A stretch of 64,000 nucleotides of DNA from positions 71,965 through 135,964 of the forward strand of contig JAEWMS010000025.1 of NCBI GenBank assembly GCA_023393115.1, read 5' to 3'. The notes beneath the pieces are model-generated. The model was not told the DNA's origin and did no database searches. It saw nothing but the letters and a program-made list of their open reading frames with translations. Made by a program: the position numbers and the translations under genes. This document shows, piece after piece, positions 1 through 7,968 of this stretch. This stretch comes from Bacillota bacterium (lineage in GTDB: Bacteria > Bacillota > Clostridia > Acetivibrionales > DSM-1351). Position 1 is the stretch's first letter, and each line of letters begins with the position of its first letter.

Positions 1-87
1 TATCATAATATATTTCCTTTTGGGCTGGATAACATATAGACTAATCAAAAAGAAATAACTAACAGCCATAGCTATTAACGATATTGA

Positions 88-117
88 TTGATGAATAACT
101 TTAATTAATGTTATAAT
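88..117 (+). promoter_or_regulatory. Sigma-A-type promoter for the MBL-fold gene
   Basis: A -35 TTGATG and a -10 TATAAT are separated by 18 bp, about 24 bp before the start codon at 141. The match to the vegetative consensus is good at -10 and fair at -35. Called by eye only. Confidence 0.55.
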
Positions 118-140
118 TAACATTAGTGGAGGTATTTAAT

Positions 141-908
141 ATGTCTTATGAAGTTATTGAAATCATGCCAGAGGTAACTTTGGTTAAAGATATAGGTACA
201 AACATATATGTTGTTGAGGGGAAAACCAAGGCTTTAGTTATTGATACTGGTAATGGCTATTTCAATTTGGGAAAACAGGTTGAGGAAATAACTAGTAAGC
301 CTGCAATTGTAGTTTTAACCCATGGACATATCGATCATGCCTTTGGAGGTCATTACTTTGATGGAGTCTATATAAACCAGGCTGATCTTCCCATATTTGA
401 AGAACACTCTCAATTTAGACAGTTTACTAAAGTAGAGGGGATATCAAATAATGATTTAGAGTTATGGAGAAACGCAAAGCCCAAGAAGATTGATTTTATA
501 TCAGCAGGAGACTTTTTTGATATAGGTGAAAACAAGCTGGAAGTAATATCTTTAAAAGGGCATACTCCGGGAAGTATAGGTATACTGGACAGAAAACACC
601 GGATACTTTTCTCTGGAGATGGATTGATCAATCATATCTGGTTGCATATACCCCATTCCAGCACCATTGAGGAATACCTCATAACCTTGGAAGCTCTGAA
701 TAAATACCTGCCGGATTTTGATATTATTTGTAATGGTCATTCTGAAAAACCACTACGGGCTACTTTTTTAGAAGAAATGAAGCTTTCACTGAAAGATTTG
801 CTTAATGGCGCAGAGGGTCAGACTTATAATAATCCTATATTTAGCGGTATGATTTACAAGTGTAACGGTTGTGAAGTGGTATATTTACCTGAAAAGATAA
901 GAATTTAG
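141..908 (+). CDS. MBL-fold metallo-hydrolase
   Basis: 255 aa metallo-beta-lactamase-fold hydrolase. The metal-binding motif LTHGHIDHAFGG (HxHxDH) is near residues 60-70. A later GHTPGSIG histidine, a FSGDGL aspartate and the C-terminal NGHSEKP histidine complete the usual binuclear zinc site. The family covers glyoxalase II-like thioesterases and other hydrolases, and the substrate cannot be told from sequence. The start at 141 is chosen because GGAGGT lies at 128-133; an upstream in-frame GTG overlaps that ribosome-binding site. Cytoplasmic, with no signal peptide. It is apparently monocistronic, with its own promoter. A CxxC pair near the C-terminus (CNGC) is an unusual extra. Confidence 0.85.
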   Translation: MSYEVIEIMPEVTLVKDIGTNIYVVEGKTKALVIDTGNGYFNLGKQVEEITSKPAIVVLTHGHIDHAFGGHYFDGVYINQADLPIFEEHSQFRQFTKVEGISNNDLELWRNAKPKKIDFISAGDFFDIGENKLEVISLKGHTPGSIGILDRKHRILFSGDGLINHIWLHIPHSSTIEEYLITLEALNKYLPDFDIICNGHSEKPLRATFLEEMKLSLKDLLNGAEGQTYNNPIFSGMIYKCNGCEVVYLPEKIRI

Positions 909-971
909 TACATAATAAATAACAAAGTATGTCTACATAATAGAATTAATATTTAGGGGGAGGTGAACAAA

Positions 972-1202
972 ATGCTGCAGGGCGAAATAATACAGTTATT
1001 GCAAATGTTAGTGATATTTTTTGTTACTTTTTTACTTGCATACAGTTTTGTTCAGAACTTCCGTTATGTAAAAACATTTTCTGCAATTTCAACAATCAGC
1101 TTTTATATAAATGCAGCAGTTTTGTATGAAAGAAGTCTTTATGTAGTTAATTATAATTGTTTTCATAAATTTGAAATCTGGAGGAAATACCGATTTAGTT
1201 AG
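972..1202 (+). CDS. Small hypothetical membrane protein
   Basis: 76 aa, not recognised. The start at 972 is supported by a strong GGGGGAGG eight bases upstream. Residues 5-30 are strongly hydrophobic (LLQMLVIFFVTFLLAYSF), giving one likely membrane helix. The rest is aromatic-rich with a basic C-terminus (FEIWRKYRF). It sits 111 bp before a YidC-family insertase gene on the same strand. The tail reads like untranslated or degenerate sequence, so this may be the 5' remnant of a longer membrane-protein gene rather than a complete product. The good ribosome-binding site is the main argument that it is translated. Confidence 0.4.
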   Translation: MLQGEIIQLLQMLVIFFVTFLLAYSFVQNFRYVKTFSAISTISFYINAAVLYERSLYVVNYNCFHKFEIWRKYRFS

Positions 1203-1313
1203 AATTGATGCTCTATACCTATGTTTTTTTGTACATTACTATTAAATCTGTATATACAGATATACAATGTACTCGCGTTCTAGAATTATTTTTACACGCA
1301 GATAGGAGATTTT

Positions 1314-1958
1314 ATGAGCATCTTATTTAATTTAATAAATACCGTTATGAGCGAATTATATTCTTTTGTTGGAGACTGGGGAATAGCTATTGTTCTTGTT
1401 ACACTTATAATCAGGCTTTGCCTGCTCCCATTGTCACTTAAACAGAGAAAAAGTATGTCCCGACATCAGATATTTTCTGGTAAAATAGAAGAAATAAAAC
1501 GAAAATATGCCAATGATAAGGAAAAGCAGCAGGAGGAGATAACAAAGCTTTCTTCCGAAAGCATGAAAGGAATGGTTGGATGTCTGATTACTATAATACA
1601 GATACCAATAATGTATACCTTATATAGGGTATTTTCTGAAATGCCGGTTCAGGTAGGAAGTGTAATCGTCCCATGGATTAGCAATATAAAACTACCTGAC
1701 GCCTATCACATTATCCCATTGATAGCTGTATTGATTCAGCTTCTGCCAAACATTATTAATACCTATACACCAGTAAAAAATGCCAAAGAGAATGGTTTAC
1801 GCTGGCCACAACTATTAATTATGGGTGGTTTTAGCATGATATTCTTTATAAAAGCTCCAGTGACACTAGGAATTTATTGGGTAACGACAGGACTTTTCAG
1901 TACACTGGAACAGGTTCTGTATAACAGATTTGGAAGGACAGCAGTTGCTGAACAGTAA
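1314..1958 (+). CDS. YidC/Oxa1-family membrane protein insertase
   Basis: 214 aa, the short Gram-positive type. It inserts and folds proteins in the cytoplasmic membrane. About five membrane segments are visible. The first is followed by the conserved arginine of the hydrophilic groove (LIIRLCLLPLSLKQRKSM, near residues 30-45). A charged cytoplasmic hairpin (KIEEIKRKYANDKEKQQEE) precedes the conserved TIIQIPIMYTLYRV segment. The N-terminus lacks the lipobox often seen in housekeeping SpoIIIJ/YidC and lacks a long basic tail. This suggests an accessory paralogue, not the ribosome-adjacent copy next to rnpA. The start at 1314 follows AGGAG. A strong terminator lies just downstream. Confidence 0.85.
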   Translation: MSILFNLINTVMSELYSFVGDWGIAIVLVTLIIRLCLLPLSLKQRKSMSRHQIFSGKIEEIKRKYANDKEKQQEEITKLSSESMKGMVGCLITIIQIPIMYTLYRVFSEMPVQVGSVIVPWISNIKLPDAYHIIPLIAVLIQLLPNIINTYTPVKNAKENGLRWPQLLIMGGFSMIFFIKAPVTLGIYWVTTGLFSTLEQVLYNRFGRTAVAEQ

Positions 1959-1987
1959 TAAATAGGGTGAATATATTCAATATTCAA

Positions 1988-2034
1988 AAGCCCGAAATCT
2001 CCTGACTATAATAAGCAGGTGATTTCGGGCTTTA
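1988..2034 (+). terminator. Intrinsic terminator after the YidC-like gene
   Basis: The inverted repeat CCCGAAATC-CCTG / CAGG-GATTTCGGG is followed by CTTTAAAA. The stem is about 13 bp with an 11-nt loop. The arms are flanked by A-rich and T-rich tracts, so it may also serve the convergent minus-strand ABC operon. Confidence 0.8.
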
Positions 2035-2106
2035 AAAATATGTCGAGCCAAGTGGAAGGGGAAGCTGAAATACTTAAGATAGGCTCTCGAGCTATCTGAA
2101 GGCGGC

Positions 2107-3942
2107 TTATGCCTTTTTATTCAGAACTGCTGCTCCTGTCTCTTCCTCAAACTGTTTGAGATAGAGGGAGTGGTAATAGCCTTTTTGCCTCAGGAGCATC
2201 TTGTGAGTTCCACTTTCAATAATCTTTCCGTTTTTGACCACTAGTATAAGGTCTGCCTTCTTAATGGTGGAAAGCCTGTGAGCAATCAGGAAGGAGGTTC
2301 TGTCTTTTAAAATATGCATTATCGCTTCCTGGATGAGTTGCTCTGTTTGAGTGTCGATGGAGGAAGTGGCCTCATCCAATACGAAAATGCGCGGATTGGC
2401 AATTATGGCGCGAGCGAAGGAGATAAGCTGCTTTTCACCAGTAGACAACCTGTCGCCGCCTTCACCGATATTTGTATCCAAACCATTCTCCATATTTTTA
2501 ACGATTCCATCTGCCGCAACTACTTTTATGGCGGCTTCAATTTCCTCATCTGTAGCGTCAAACTTACCGTACCTGATATTTTCGCGTATAGTACCCGAGA
2601 ACAGGTGCGGACTCTGAAGTACATAACCTATGTTGTTGTGAAGCCACAGCTGAGAGCGTTCTCTGTAGTCTCTTCCATCGATCAGAATCCGGCCACTGGT
2701 AGGCTCAAAAAATCTACAGGCCAGATTTACAAGGGTACTTTTACCTGCGCCTGTTTCTCCAACAATTGCGACTGTAGTTCCTGCCGGTATTTTAAGATTG
2801 AAGTCTTCAAGGATATATTCATCTCCGTCAGGATACTTGAAGGTAACATCCTTAAATTCTATGTCACCTATAAGAGGCTCCCAATTTTCCTTCTTAGGGT
2901 TAAAATTATCTCCATACTTTTCAATAACCTCAGGTGTATCAGTTATCTGAGGCTCTGTCTCAAGAAGTCCGGTAACCCTTTCGATATTAGCCTGAGTTGA
3001 AACAAAGTCTGCAAATACGCGGGCAATCTGCTGAATAGGCTCAAATATGCTGATGGCATATGTAATAAAAGCCGAAAAAGTTCCGAAGAAAAATGGGTCT
3101 TTTATTACCAGATTACCGCCGCTGACTATTACAAAGCAAACGGCAAGTGTGCTAAATGTCAGAACAATTGGTATAAACACAGAATTAAGTAAGGTTGATT
3201 TAATAGTATAATTATAGTATCTATCAGTTATTTCAGAGAACTCCTTGAGATTCTTGTTTTCAATAACCAGAGTCTTTGAGGTTCTGGCGCCTGTGATACC
3301 TTCATTAAAAGCACCAGTCATCCTGGAATTTACCTTACGAATTTTTCTGTTGATGTTCAGAATTTTTTTCTGAAAATACATTGTTATTACTGCAATTGCC
3401 GGGATAATACACATAACGAGTAGTGCCATCTTTACATTTAGAATCAACATTGCAATAAACACACCAACTACATATATTATAGCCCACAGCATATCAATAA
3501 GCCCCCAGGATACCATCTGACCAATACGCCCGGTATCACTCATTACTCTGGCCATCATATAACCCACAGGAGTAGTATTGTAATATGAGAAGGACAGCTT
3601 CTGAAGATGGACAAACAAAGCTTTACGTATAGATTTTGCAACATTAAGCTCGACCTTCATCGCATTTTTAATAAAAAATACAACCGACATTGCTTGTAAA
3701 AAAAGCAGGCAGCCATACGCAGCAGCGAATTTTCCGATTCCTGCCGTAGTCTTGGTTACGATAAAGTTATTGATGGCATAGCGCTGAAATAGCGGATAGA
3801 CTACATCAATTATCGAAACCATGATCAGGAACGACATAGCCAATATAAAGACTTTCTTATATAACTTTACAAAAGGAATTATTTTGGCCCAAATCTTAAT
3901 TGAAAAGGGTTTTTTGTATTCCTCTTCTTCAAAGTATGACAT
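2107..3942 (-). CDS. ABC exporter half-transporter, consensus Walker B subunit
   Basis: 611 aa type IV ABC exporter subunit. An N-terminal six-helix membrane domain (about residues 15-320) is fused to a C-terminal nucleotide-binding domain. Walker A is GETGAGKST, Walker B is IFVLDEATS with the catalytic glutamate, and the switch histidine is in LIAHRLST. The ABC signature is altered to LSTGEKQ instead of LSGGQ. The partner gene directly upstream has the reciprocal defect, so the pair should form a heterodimer with one consensus and one degenerate ATP site, as in BmrCD and TM287/288. The start overlaps the partner's stop by one base (TAATG), with GGAGGT before it, implying coupled translation. 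The substrate is unknown; multidrug or lipid export is typical of this class. Confidence 0.9.
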   Translation of the reverse strand: MSYFEEEEYKKPFSIKIWAKIIPFVKLYKKVFILAMSFLIMVSIIDVVYPLFQRYAINNFIVTKTTAGIGKFAAAYGCLLFLQAMSVVFFIKNAMKVELNVAKSIRKALFVHLQKLSFSYYNTTPVGYMMARVMSDTGRIGQMVSWGLIDMLWAIIYVVGVFIAMLILNVKMALLVMCIIPAIAVITMYFQKKILNINRKIRKVNSRMTGAFNEGITGARTSKTLVIENKNLKEFSEITDRYYNYTIKSTLLNSVFIPIVLTFSTLAVCFVIVSGGNLVIKDPFFFGTFSAFITYAISIFEPIQQIARVFADFVSTQANIERVTGLLETEPQITDTPEVIEKYGDNFNPKKENWEPLIGDIEFKDVTFKYPDGDEYILEDFNLKIPAGTTVAIVGETGAGKSTLVNLACRFFEPTSGRILIDGRDYRERSQLWLHNNIGYVLQSPHLFSGTIRENIRYGKFDATDEEIEAAIKVVAADGIVKNMENGLDTNIGEGGDRLSTGEKQLISFARAIIANPRIFVLDEATSSIDTQTEQLIQEAIMHILKDRTSFLIAHRLSTIKKADLILVVKNGKIIESGTHKMLLRQKGYYHSLYLKQFEEETGAAVLNKKA

Positions 3943-5792
3943 TATTTATCACCTCCATTTGAAACATTCTGATGTGAGTCCAGCAATTCGGTTTCCAGAC
4001 TGCTCTGAATGTCGTAGATTCTTCTGTAGATTCCGTTTTCATTTTCTAGTAATTCCTTATGAGTTCCCAGTTCGGAAATCTGACCATCTTCCAGCACCAT
4101 TATTACGTCTGCATTCATAAGTGTGGTAATTCTGTGTGAAACAAGTATAACTGTACTGTCGGAAGTATTATCCTTCAGGGCACCGCGTATTTTTGCGTCG
4201 GTTTCAGAGTCGACAGCCGACAGTGAGTCATCGAATATCATAATGGGGGAGCGCTGCATAAGCATTCTTGCTATAGCTACCCTTTGTTTCTGTCCTCCGG
4301 ATAATGTAACGCCGCGTTCTCCTACAATGGTGTCATAACCTTTTGAGAAGCTCATTATGGCATCATCAACGGCAGCTACCTCAGCAAAGTGGCGGATTTC
4401 TTCAATGCTGTTTGTTCCTGCAAAGGCATCAATATTCTGATGTATTGTTTTTGAAAAGAGGAAGGGCTCCTGAAGCACAAAACCTATATTGCTTCTGAGA
4501 TGTTCAAGCTTAATTTGCCTTACATCAACACCGCCTATTTCAATTGAACCCTTTCCCTCCGGAAGCTCGTACAGCCTGTCAAGCAGGTACATTATTGTAG
4601 ATTTTCCCGATGCTGTTCCGCCAAGAATTCCAAAGGTTGTTCCAGCCTTTATTTTGAAGGAAATATCTTTAAGTACCGGTTTCTGCCCCTCATAGTCAAA
4701 GGTTACATTCTTGAATTCAATATCTTTATTCATATCAGGAGTAATAGCATCAGGATTATCCTTTTCCTGTTCTTCTGAAATTATTTCTTTAATACGGCTG
4801 AGAGAGACACTCGTCTTACTCATTTCGGAGAGTATTCGACCAAATTGTCTTACAGGCCATACGAGCATGGAATTGTAGTATACAAAAACAAGAAATTCTC
4901 CAAGAGTAATGACTCCACTTGCAGCTTCAATAGCACCCAGTACAATGATAGTCATTACCTGCAGTCCGGATACCAGGTCACCGATACCCCAATACTTGCT
5001 AAGCAGAAGTCCCAGTTTGATCCAATAGTTCGCAAAATAATCATTTTTTGTATCAAAATTCTCTATTTCATAAGCCTGCCGTCCGAAGGCACGAACTACA
5101 CGAACCCCGGTAAAATTTTCTTGAACCATGGCGGATAGTGCACCTTCGGCCTCATCGGCGTATTTAAACCTGTCGGCAATCTTTTTAAAGAATATTCCCG
5201 AATAGGCAACAACCACAGGAATAAACGCCAGAGCAACAAGAGAAAGCTTGACATTCATCATAAACATAAGGGTGAGGGAGAACCCTACCAAAAATACTGT
5301 TCTAACCATCTCAATAAGCTGTATGGAAAGAAAGTTTTTTATAGTTTCCACGTCTGAGGTACAACGTTGAATTATATCACCTGTCTGATTTTTAACATGC
5401 CAGCTGTAAGGAAGCTTTTGTATATGATCGAAAAGATGATTACGCATCTTTCTGATAGTACCTTCCGAGGCTTTTGCCATGCAGTATCTATAGAGAAATG
5501 TAAAAATGCCCGACAAGATGGACAGAAGCAAAGCCAAAGAAGCACAAATAAAGAGGTTGCTTCTTAGAAAGGTTACACCACCGTTATTATTTACAATGTT
5601 CAATATAGTTTTGGGCAATTTTAATTCTTCAGTTCCAATGATATTATCCACTATTATTTTAATAATCTGAGGCATCAGATAGCTAAATATAATTGCCAGC
5701 ATAGTATTTATAACTGCAAGTATATAAAACCAACGGAAGCCTTTTATAAACGAATAAAGCATTTTAAATCGGCCTTTATTTTCAGGCTGCAT
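3942..5792 (-). CDS. ABC exporter half-transporter, degenerate Walker B subunit
   Basis: 616 aa half-transporter with an N-terminal six-helix membrane domain and a C-terminal ATPase domain. Walker A is GGTASGKST and the signature is a canonical LSGGQKQR. Walker B reads IMIFDDSLS, so aspartate replaces the catalytic glutamate. This is the noncatalytic half of a heterodimeric exporter; its canonical signature would complete the active site of the 2107-3942 product. The start has AAGGAGAG nine bases upstream. The gene is first in a two-gene operon and is preceded by a roughly 260-nt transcribed leader that contains a 12-codon ORF and a terminator. That arrangement is known for antibiotic-inducible ABC exporters such as bmrCD of Bacillus. 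Confidence 0.9.
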   Translation of the reverse strand: MQPENKGRFKMLYSFIKGFRWFYILAVINTMLAIIFSYLMPQIIKIIVDNIIGTEELKLPKTILNIVNNNGGVTFLRSNLFICASLALLLSILSGIFTFLYRYCMAKASEGTIRKMRNHLFDHIQKLPYSWHVKNQTGDIIQRCTSDVETIKNFLSIQLIEMVRTVFLVGFSLTLMFMMNVKLSLVALAFIPVVVAYSGIFFKKIADRFKYADEAEGALSAMVQENFTGVRVVRAFGRQAYEIENFDTKNDYFANYWIKLGLLLSKYWGIGDLVSGLQVMTIIVLGAIEAASGVITLGEFLVFVYYNSMLVWPVRQFGRILSEMSKTSVSLSRIKEIISEEQEKDNPDAITPDMNKDIEFKNVTFDYEGQKPVLKDISFKIKAGTTFGILGGTASGKSTIMYLLDRLYELPEGKGSIEIGGVDVRQIKLEHLRSNIGFVLQEPFLFSKTIHQNIDAFAGTNSIEEIRHFAEVAAVDDAIMSFSKGYDTIVGERGVTLSGGQKQRVAIARMLMQRSPIMIFDDSLSAVDSETDAKIRGALKDNTSDSTVILVSHRITTLMNADVIMVLEDGQISELGTHKELLENENGIYRRIYDIQSSLETELLDSHQNVSNGGDK

Positions 5793-5871
5793 ATATTTTC
5801 TCTCTCCTTTTTATGTAATGTCTTAAATAATCGTCATACTTAGTTTAAGTGCTCGTTTTTCTGAAAAAGCG

Positions 5872-5905
5872 AAATAAAAAAACACGATACCATAGCATCG
5901 TGTTT
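5872..5905 (-). terminator. Leader terminator (attenuator) upstream of the ABC exporter operon
   Basis: Read on the minus strand, AAACACGAT / ATCGTGTTT form a perfect 9-bp stem with an 8-nt loop, followed at once by a T-rich run (TTTTTTATTT). It lies between the leader ORF and the first exporter gene with no gene to terminate upstream, which is the position of an attenuator. Its 5' arm (5900-5906) is perfectly complementary over 7 nt to the spacer between the ribosome-binding site and start of the leader ORF (6059-6065), offering an alternative pairing. Confidence 0.75.
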
Positions 5906-5963
5906 AAAATATTCAATTGTTAATATTTCAAATAGAATGACGGTTACTTAAGTGTTTGACCTA

Positions 5964-5996
5964 ATACAAGTACGCAAAAATGAAAAGCTTACTTGT
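5964..5996 (-). promoter_or_regulatory. Leader hairpin between the short ORF and the attenuator
   Basis: ACAAGTA and TACTTGT can pair (7 bp, loop about 17 nt) in the minus-strand leader RNA between the 12-codon ORF and the terminator. It could be a pause or antiterminator component. Only the complementarity is seen. Confidence 0.4.
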
Positions 5997-6014
5997 TCCA
6001 GATCCAATATTCAA

Positions 6015-6053
6015 TTATTTACCGAGCACCTCGTTAATTTTAATTGATGACAT
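6015..6053 (-). CDS. Leader peptide, 12 aa (MSSIKINEVLGK)
   Basis: A 12-codon ORF with a strong AAGGAG ribosome-binding site about 10 bases upstream and a proper TAA stop. It lies in the leader of the ABC exporter operon, upstream of an intrinsic terminator. No known peptide family is recognised. The arrangement of short translated ORF, then terminator, then ABC genes matches ribosome-mediated attenuation in Bacillus bmrBCD and vmlR, where a ribosome stalled by antibiotic prevents termination. The codons for EVLG can pair (9 bp with one G-U) with a segment just past the terminator (5847-5855). Whether that pairing matters is unknown. Confidence 0.55.
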   Translation of the reverse strand: MSSIKINEVLGK

Positions 6054-6103
6054 CTTTATAAACACTCCTTTCACCTAGATTAGTTTTTACTTACCAAGAT
6101 ATG

Positions 6104-6130
6104 TTATTATACTGTTGCCTGTCCTGTCAA
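6104..6130 (-). promoter_or_regulatory. Putative promoter of the ABC exporter leader
   Basis: On the minus strand a perfect -35 TTGACA (6125-6130) is followed by TATAATAACAT. The spacer is 13 bp to TATAAT or 15 bp to TAATAA. Both are shorter than the ideal 17, so the exact -10 is uncertain. Confidence 0.45.
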
Positions 6131-6283
6131 TAGTTGTAATAAATTTGTAAAATTAGTTACCATGTTATCTAGAGTAATACAAAAATAGTATAAATTAAAT
6201 AATATTGAACTTTAATATGACATACTGTTGTCCTATTTAATATCATAGAATTTATAGTAAAATAATAGAAGGGAAGTAATTAT

Positions 6284-6559
6284 ATGAATAATATCGAGAT
6301 GAAATTATGCCAGAGTTGTGGAATGCCAATGGAAAATCCAGATTTATACGGAACAAACGCTGATGACACAAAAAATGAGGATTACTGCCATTACTGCTTT
6401 ATTAACGGTTCCTTTTCAAAGGAAGAAACTATGGAGGAGATGATAGAATCCTGTATTCCTTTTGTATCAAAGGGTAATCCATGGCCTGATGAAAAAACTG
6501 CCAGAAATGCTATGTTGGAGATGTTTCCGCAACTTAAAAGATGGAAGGATAGATGTTAG
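6284..6559 (+). CDS. Zinc-ribbon domain protein
   Basis: 91 aa. The N-terminal CQSCGMPM and a later YCHYCF form two CxxC knuckles about 24 residues apart, typical of the small putative zinc-ribbon family often annotated as transcriptional regulator-like. The C-terminal half (SKEETMEEMIESCIPF, then a PWPDEKTARNAMLEMFPQLKRW segment) looks helical. A GAAGGGAAG ribosome-binding site precedes the ATG. The role is unknown; binding to nucleic acid or protein is inferred only from the ribbon. Confidence 0.75.
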   Translation: MNNIEMKLCQSCGMPMENPDLYGTNADDTKNEDYCHYCFINGSFSKEETMEEMIESCIPFVSKGNPWPDEKTARNAMLEMFPQLKRWKDRC

Positions 6560-6613
6560 GAATTTTAACTTATTAAGACCAGAAATTGTGGCTATAGCCA
6601 TACTATAATTTAT

Positions 6614-6648
6614 TATGGTCAAAAATGGGGCTTATGGAGGCTAATATG
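6614..6648 (+). promoter_or_regulatory. Leader element with TATGGAGGCTAATATG start region (variant)
   Basis: A TGGTC block, a short A-rich linker and GGGGCTTATGGAGGCTAAT run into the start codon at 6646. It matches the repeated hairpin/start-region module seen at 19247, 49766, 61495 and 61990, but the stem here is weak. Confidence 0.4.
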
Positions 6649-7473
6649 ATCGAGTTACCTGAAGCAATTGAGATTTCCAGGCAATTAAGGGAAAGCATTC
6701 ACGACAAAAAAATTACTAATGTGACTGCTGCACAAAGTCCCCATAAGTTTGCCTGGTATCATGGAGATCCCAATCAATATCACGAACTGCTCACCGGAAA
6801 AACCATTGGTGTAGCAAGAGGTGTGGGAAGCATGGTGGAAATACAGGCAGAGGATGCAGTTATTTTATTCAGTGAAGGAGTTGCTGTAAGATTCCATGAT
6901 GAGGCTGAAAAAATACCGACAAAACACCAGCTCCTGATTGAATTCGATGATCATTCGGCACTAAGTGGGTCAATTCAAATGTATGGAGGACTGTTCTGCT
7001 TCCGGAAGGGCGAATTTGAAAACCAGTATTATTCTATCGCTCAAGAGAAACTATCACCGCTTTCTGAGCAGTTTGACCAAGCCTATTTTGATAGTATTAT
7101 TTCCGATCCCCAAAACAGCGGATTAAGTGCAAAAGCTCTGCTTGCCACCGAGCAAAGAATACCGGGGCTTGGTAACGGTGTGTTACAGGATATTTTATTT
7201 AATGCTTCAATTCATCCAAAAAGGAAAGTGAAAACCTTTTCAGAACAGGACAAAACAAATTTATTCAATTCAGTAAAAAGTACATTGGCCGAAATGACTT
7301 TCCAGGGAGGCAGAGATACTGAAAAGGATCTGTTTGGCTGTTATGGGGGATACAAGACAAAGCTCAGTAAAAATACTGCCAGCAAGCCCTGCACGGTATG
7401 CGGCGAAATAATTAAAAAGGAAGCATACCTTGGGGGAAGTATATACTTTTGTCCTGGCTGCCAGAAGCTTTAG
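6646..7473 (+). CDS. Fpg/Nei-family protein lacking expected catalytic residues
   Basis: 275 aa homologue of formamidopyrimidine-DNA glycosylase / endonuclease VIII, which excise oxidised bases. Visible are the N-terminal ELPEA motif, the H2TH region (QRIPGLGNGVLQDILFNA, near residue 170) and a C-terminal zinc finger (CTVCGEI ... FCPGCQKL). The residue after Met is Ile, where the family needs the Pro2 nucleophile. The conserved lysine after the first strands is replaced (RGVGSMVEI). The finger arginine is missing (GGSIYFCP where GRGTxxCP is usual). DNA binding is likely retained, but base excision by the canonical mechanism is doubtful. The start at 6646 is chosen because TGGAGG is seven bases upstream and the ELPE motif then sits at the N-terminus. 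Confidence 0.8.
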   Translation: MIELPEAIEISRQLRESIHDKKITNVTAAQSPHKFAWYHGDPNQYHELLTGKTIGVARGVGSMVEIQAEDAVILFSEGVAVRFHDEAEKIPTKHQLLIEFDDHSALSGSIQMYGGLFCFRKGEFENQYYSIAQEKLSPLSEQFDQAYFDSIISDPQNSGLSAKALLATEQRIPGLGNGVLQDILFNASIHPKRKVKTFSEQDKTNLFNSVKSTLAEMTFQGGRDTEKDLFGCYGGYKTKLSKNTASKPCTVCGEIIKKEAYLGGSIYFCPGCQKL

Positions 7474-7589
7474 TTCAAGAAAGACATATAAAAATCAAAT
7501 CAGCATAATTTATAGGATTATTCTTTTGTATGATAGTTTTTACTCGAGGAAAGCAAATATAACAGTATACTGAAATATAAGTTAAAACA

Positions 7590-7637
7590 AAAATAAAACC
7601 CTAAACACAGCGTTAATGCATATGTAAAAGGTTTTTT
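7590..7637 (-). terminator. Possible terminator of tRNA-Tyr
   Basis: Downstream of the tRNA on the minus strand, AAAACCT and AGGGTTTT can pair around a long A/T-rich loop, followed by ATTTTTG. The stem is imperfect (one bulge), so the call is moderate. Confidence 0.45.
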
Positions 7638-7638
7638 C

Positions 7639-7723
7639 TGGTGGAGGGAGATGGATTCGAACCATCGAAGTCACTGACAACAGATTTACAGTCTGCCCCC
7701 TTTGGCCACTCGGGAACCCCTCC
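7639..7723 (-). tRNA. tRNA-Tyr (GTA)
   Basis: 85-nt class II tRNA with encoded CCA. Acceptor GGAGGGG pairs with CTCCCTCC, the anticodon loop is CTGTAAA with GTA at 7687-7689, a long variable arm is present, and the T-arm is GGTTCGAATCC. It stands alone with a strong promoter upstream at 7753-7781 on the same strand. Confidence 0.95.
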
Positions 7724-7752
7724 ATATATTATGTTTTTTCGCAACAAATAAG

Positions 7753-7781
7753 ATTATGCAGGAAATATGAAGAATTGTCAA
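7753..7781 (-). promoter_or_regulatory. Promoter of tRNA-Tyr
   Basis: Minus-strand TTGACA, a 17-bp spacer and CATAAT, 30 bp upstream of the tRNA 5' end. Confidence 0.75.
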
Positions 7782-7968
7782 CCTTTTTTTATAAATTTAA
7801 ATTATTATTTATATTTACATAGCCTACTATATTATGCCTTATCAATTACCTAATTGTTTTGAACACAATGGATATGTAACTCAATGATTGGTTATATACC
7901 AATAAAATCTGTGGAATATTGTTATAATTATTCTTTCCATTGGGTTTATTTAAGTTTTTACATACAAT

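Noticed and set aside
2314..3000. 228-codon plus-strand open frame opposite the ABC exporter gene
   Set aside because: Antisense shadow of a strong ATPase domain on the minus strand; no ribosome-binding site and cysteine-rich random-looking sequence.
5841..5860. 9-bp pairing of leader-ORF codons with sequence past the attenuator as the antiterminator
   Set aside because: The partner segment lies downstream of the terminator, so it is transcribed too late to prevent its formation; chance complementarity is likely.
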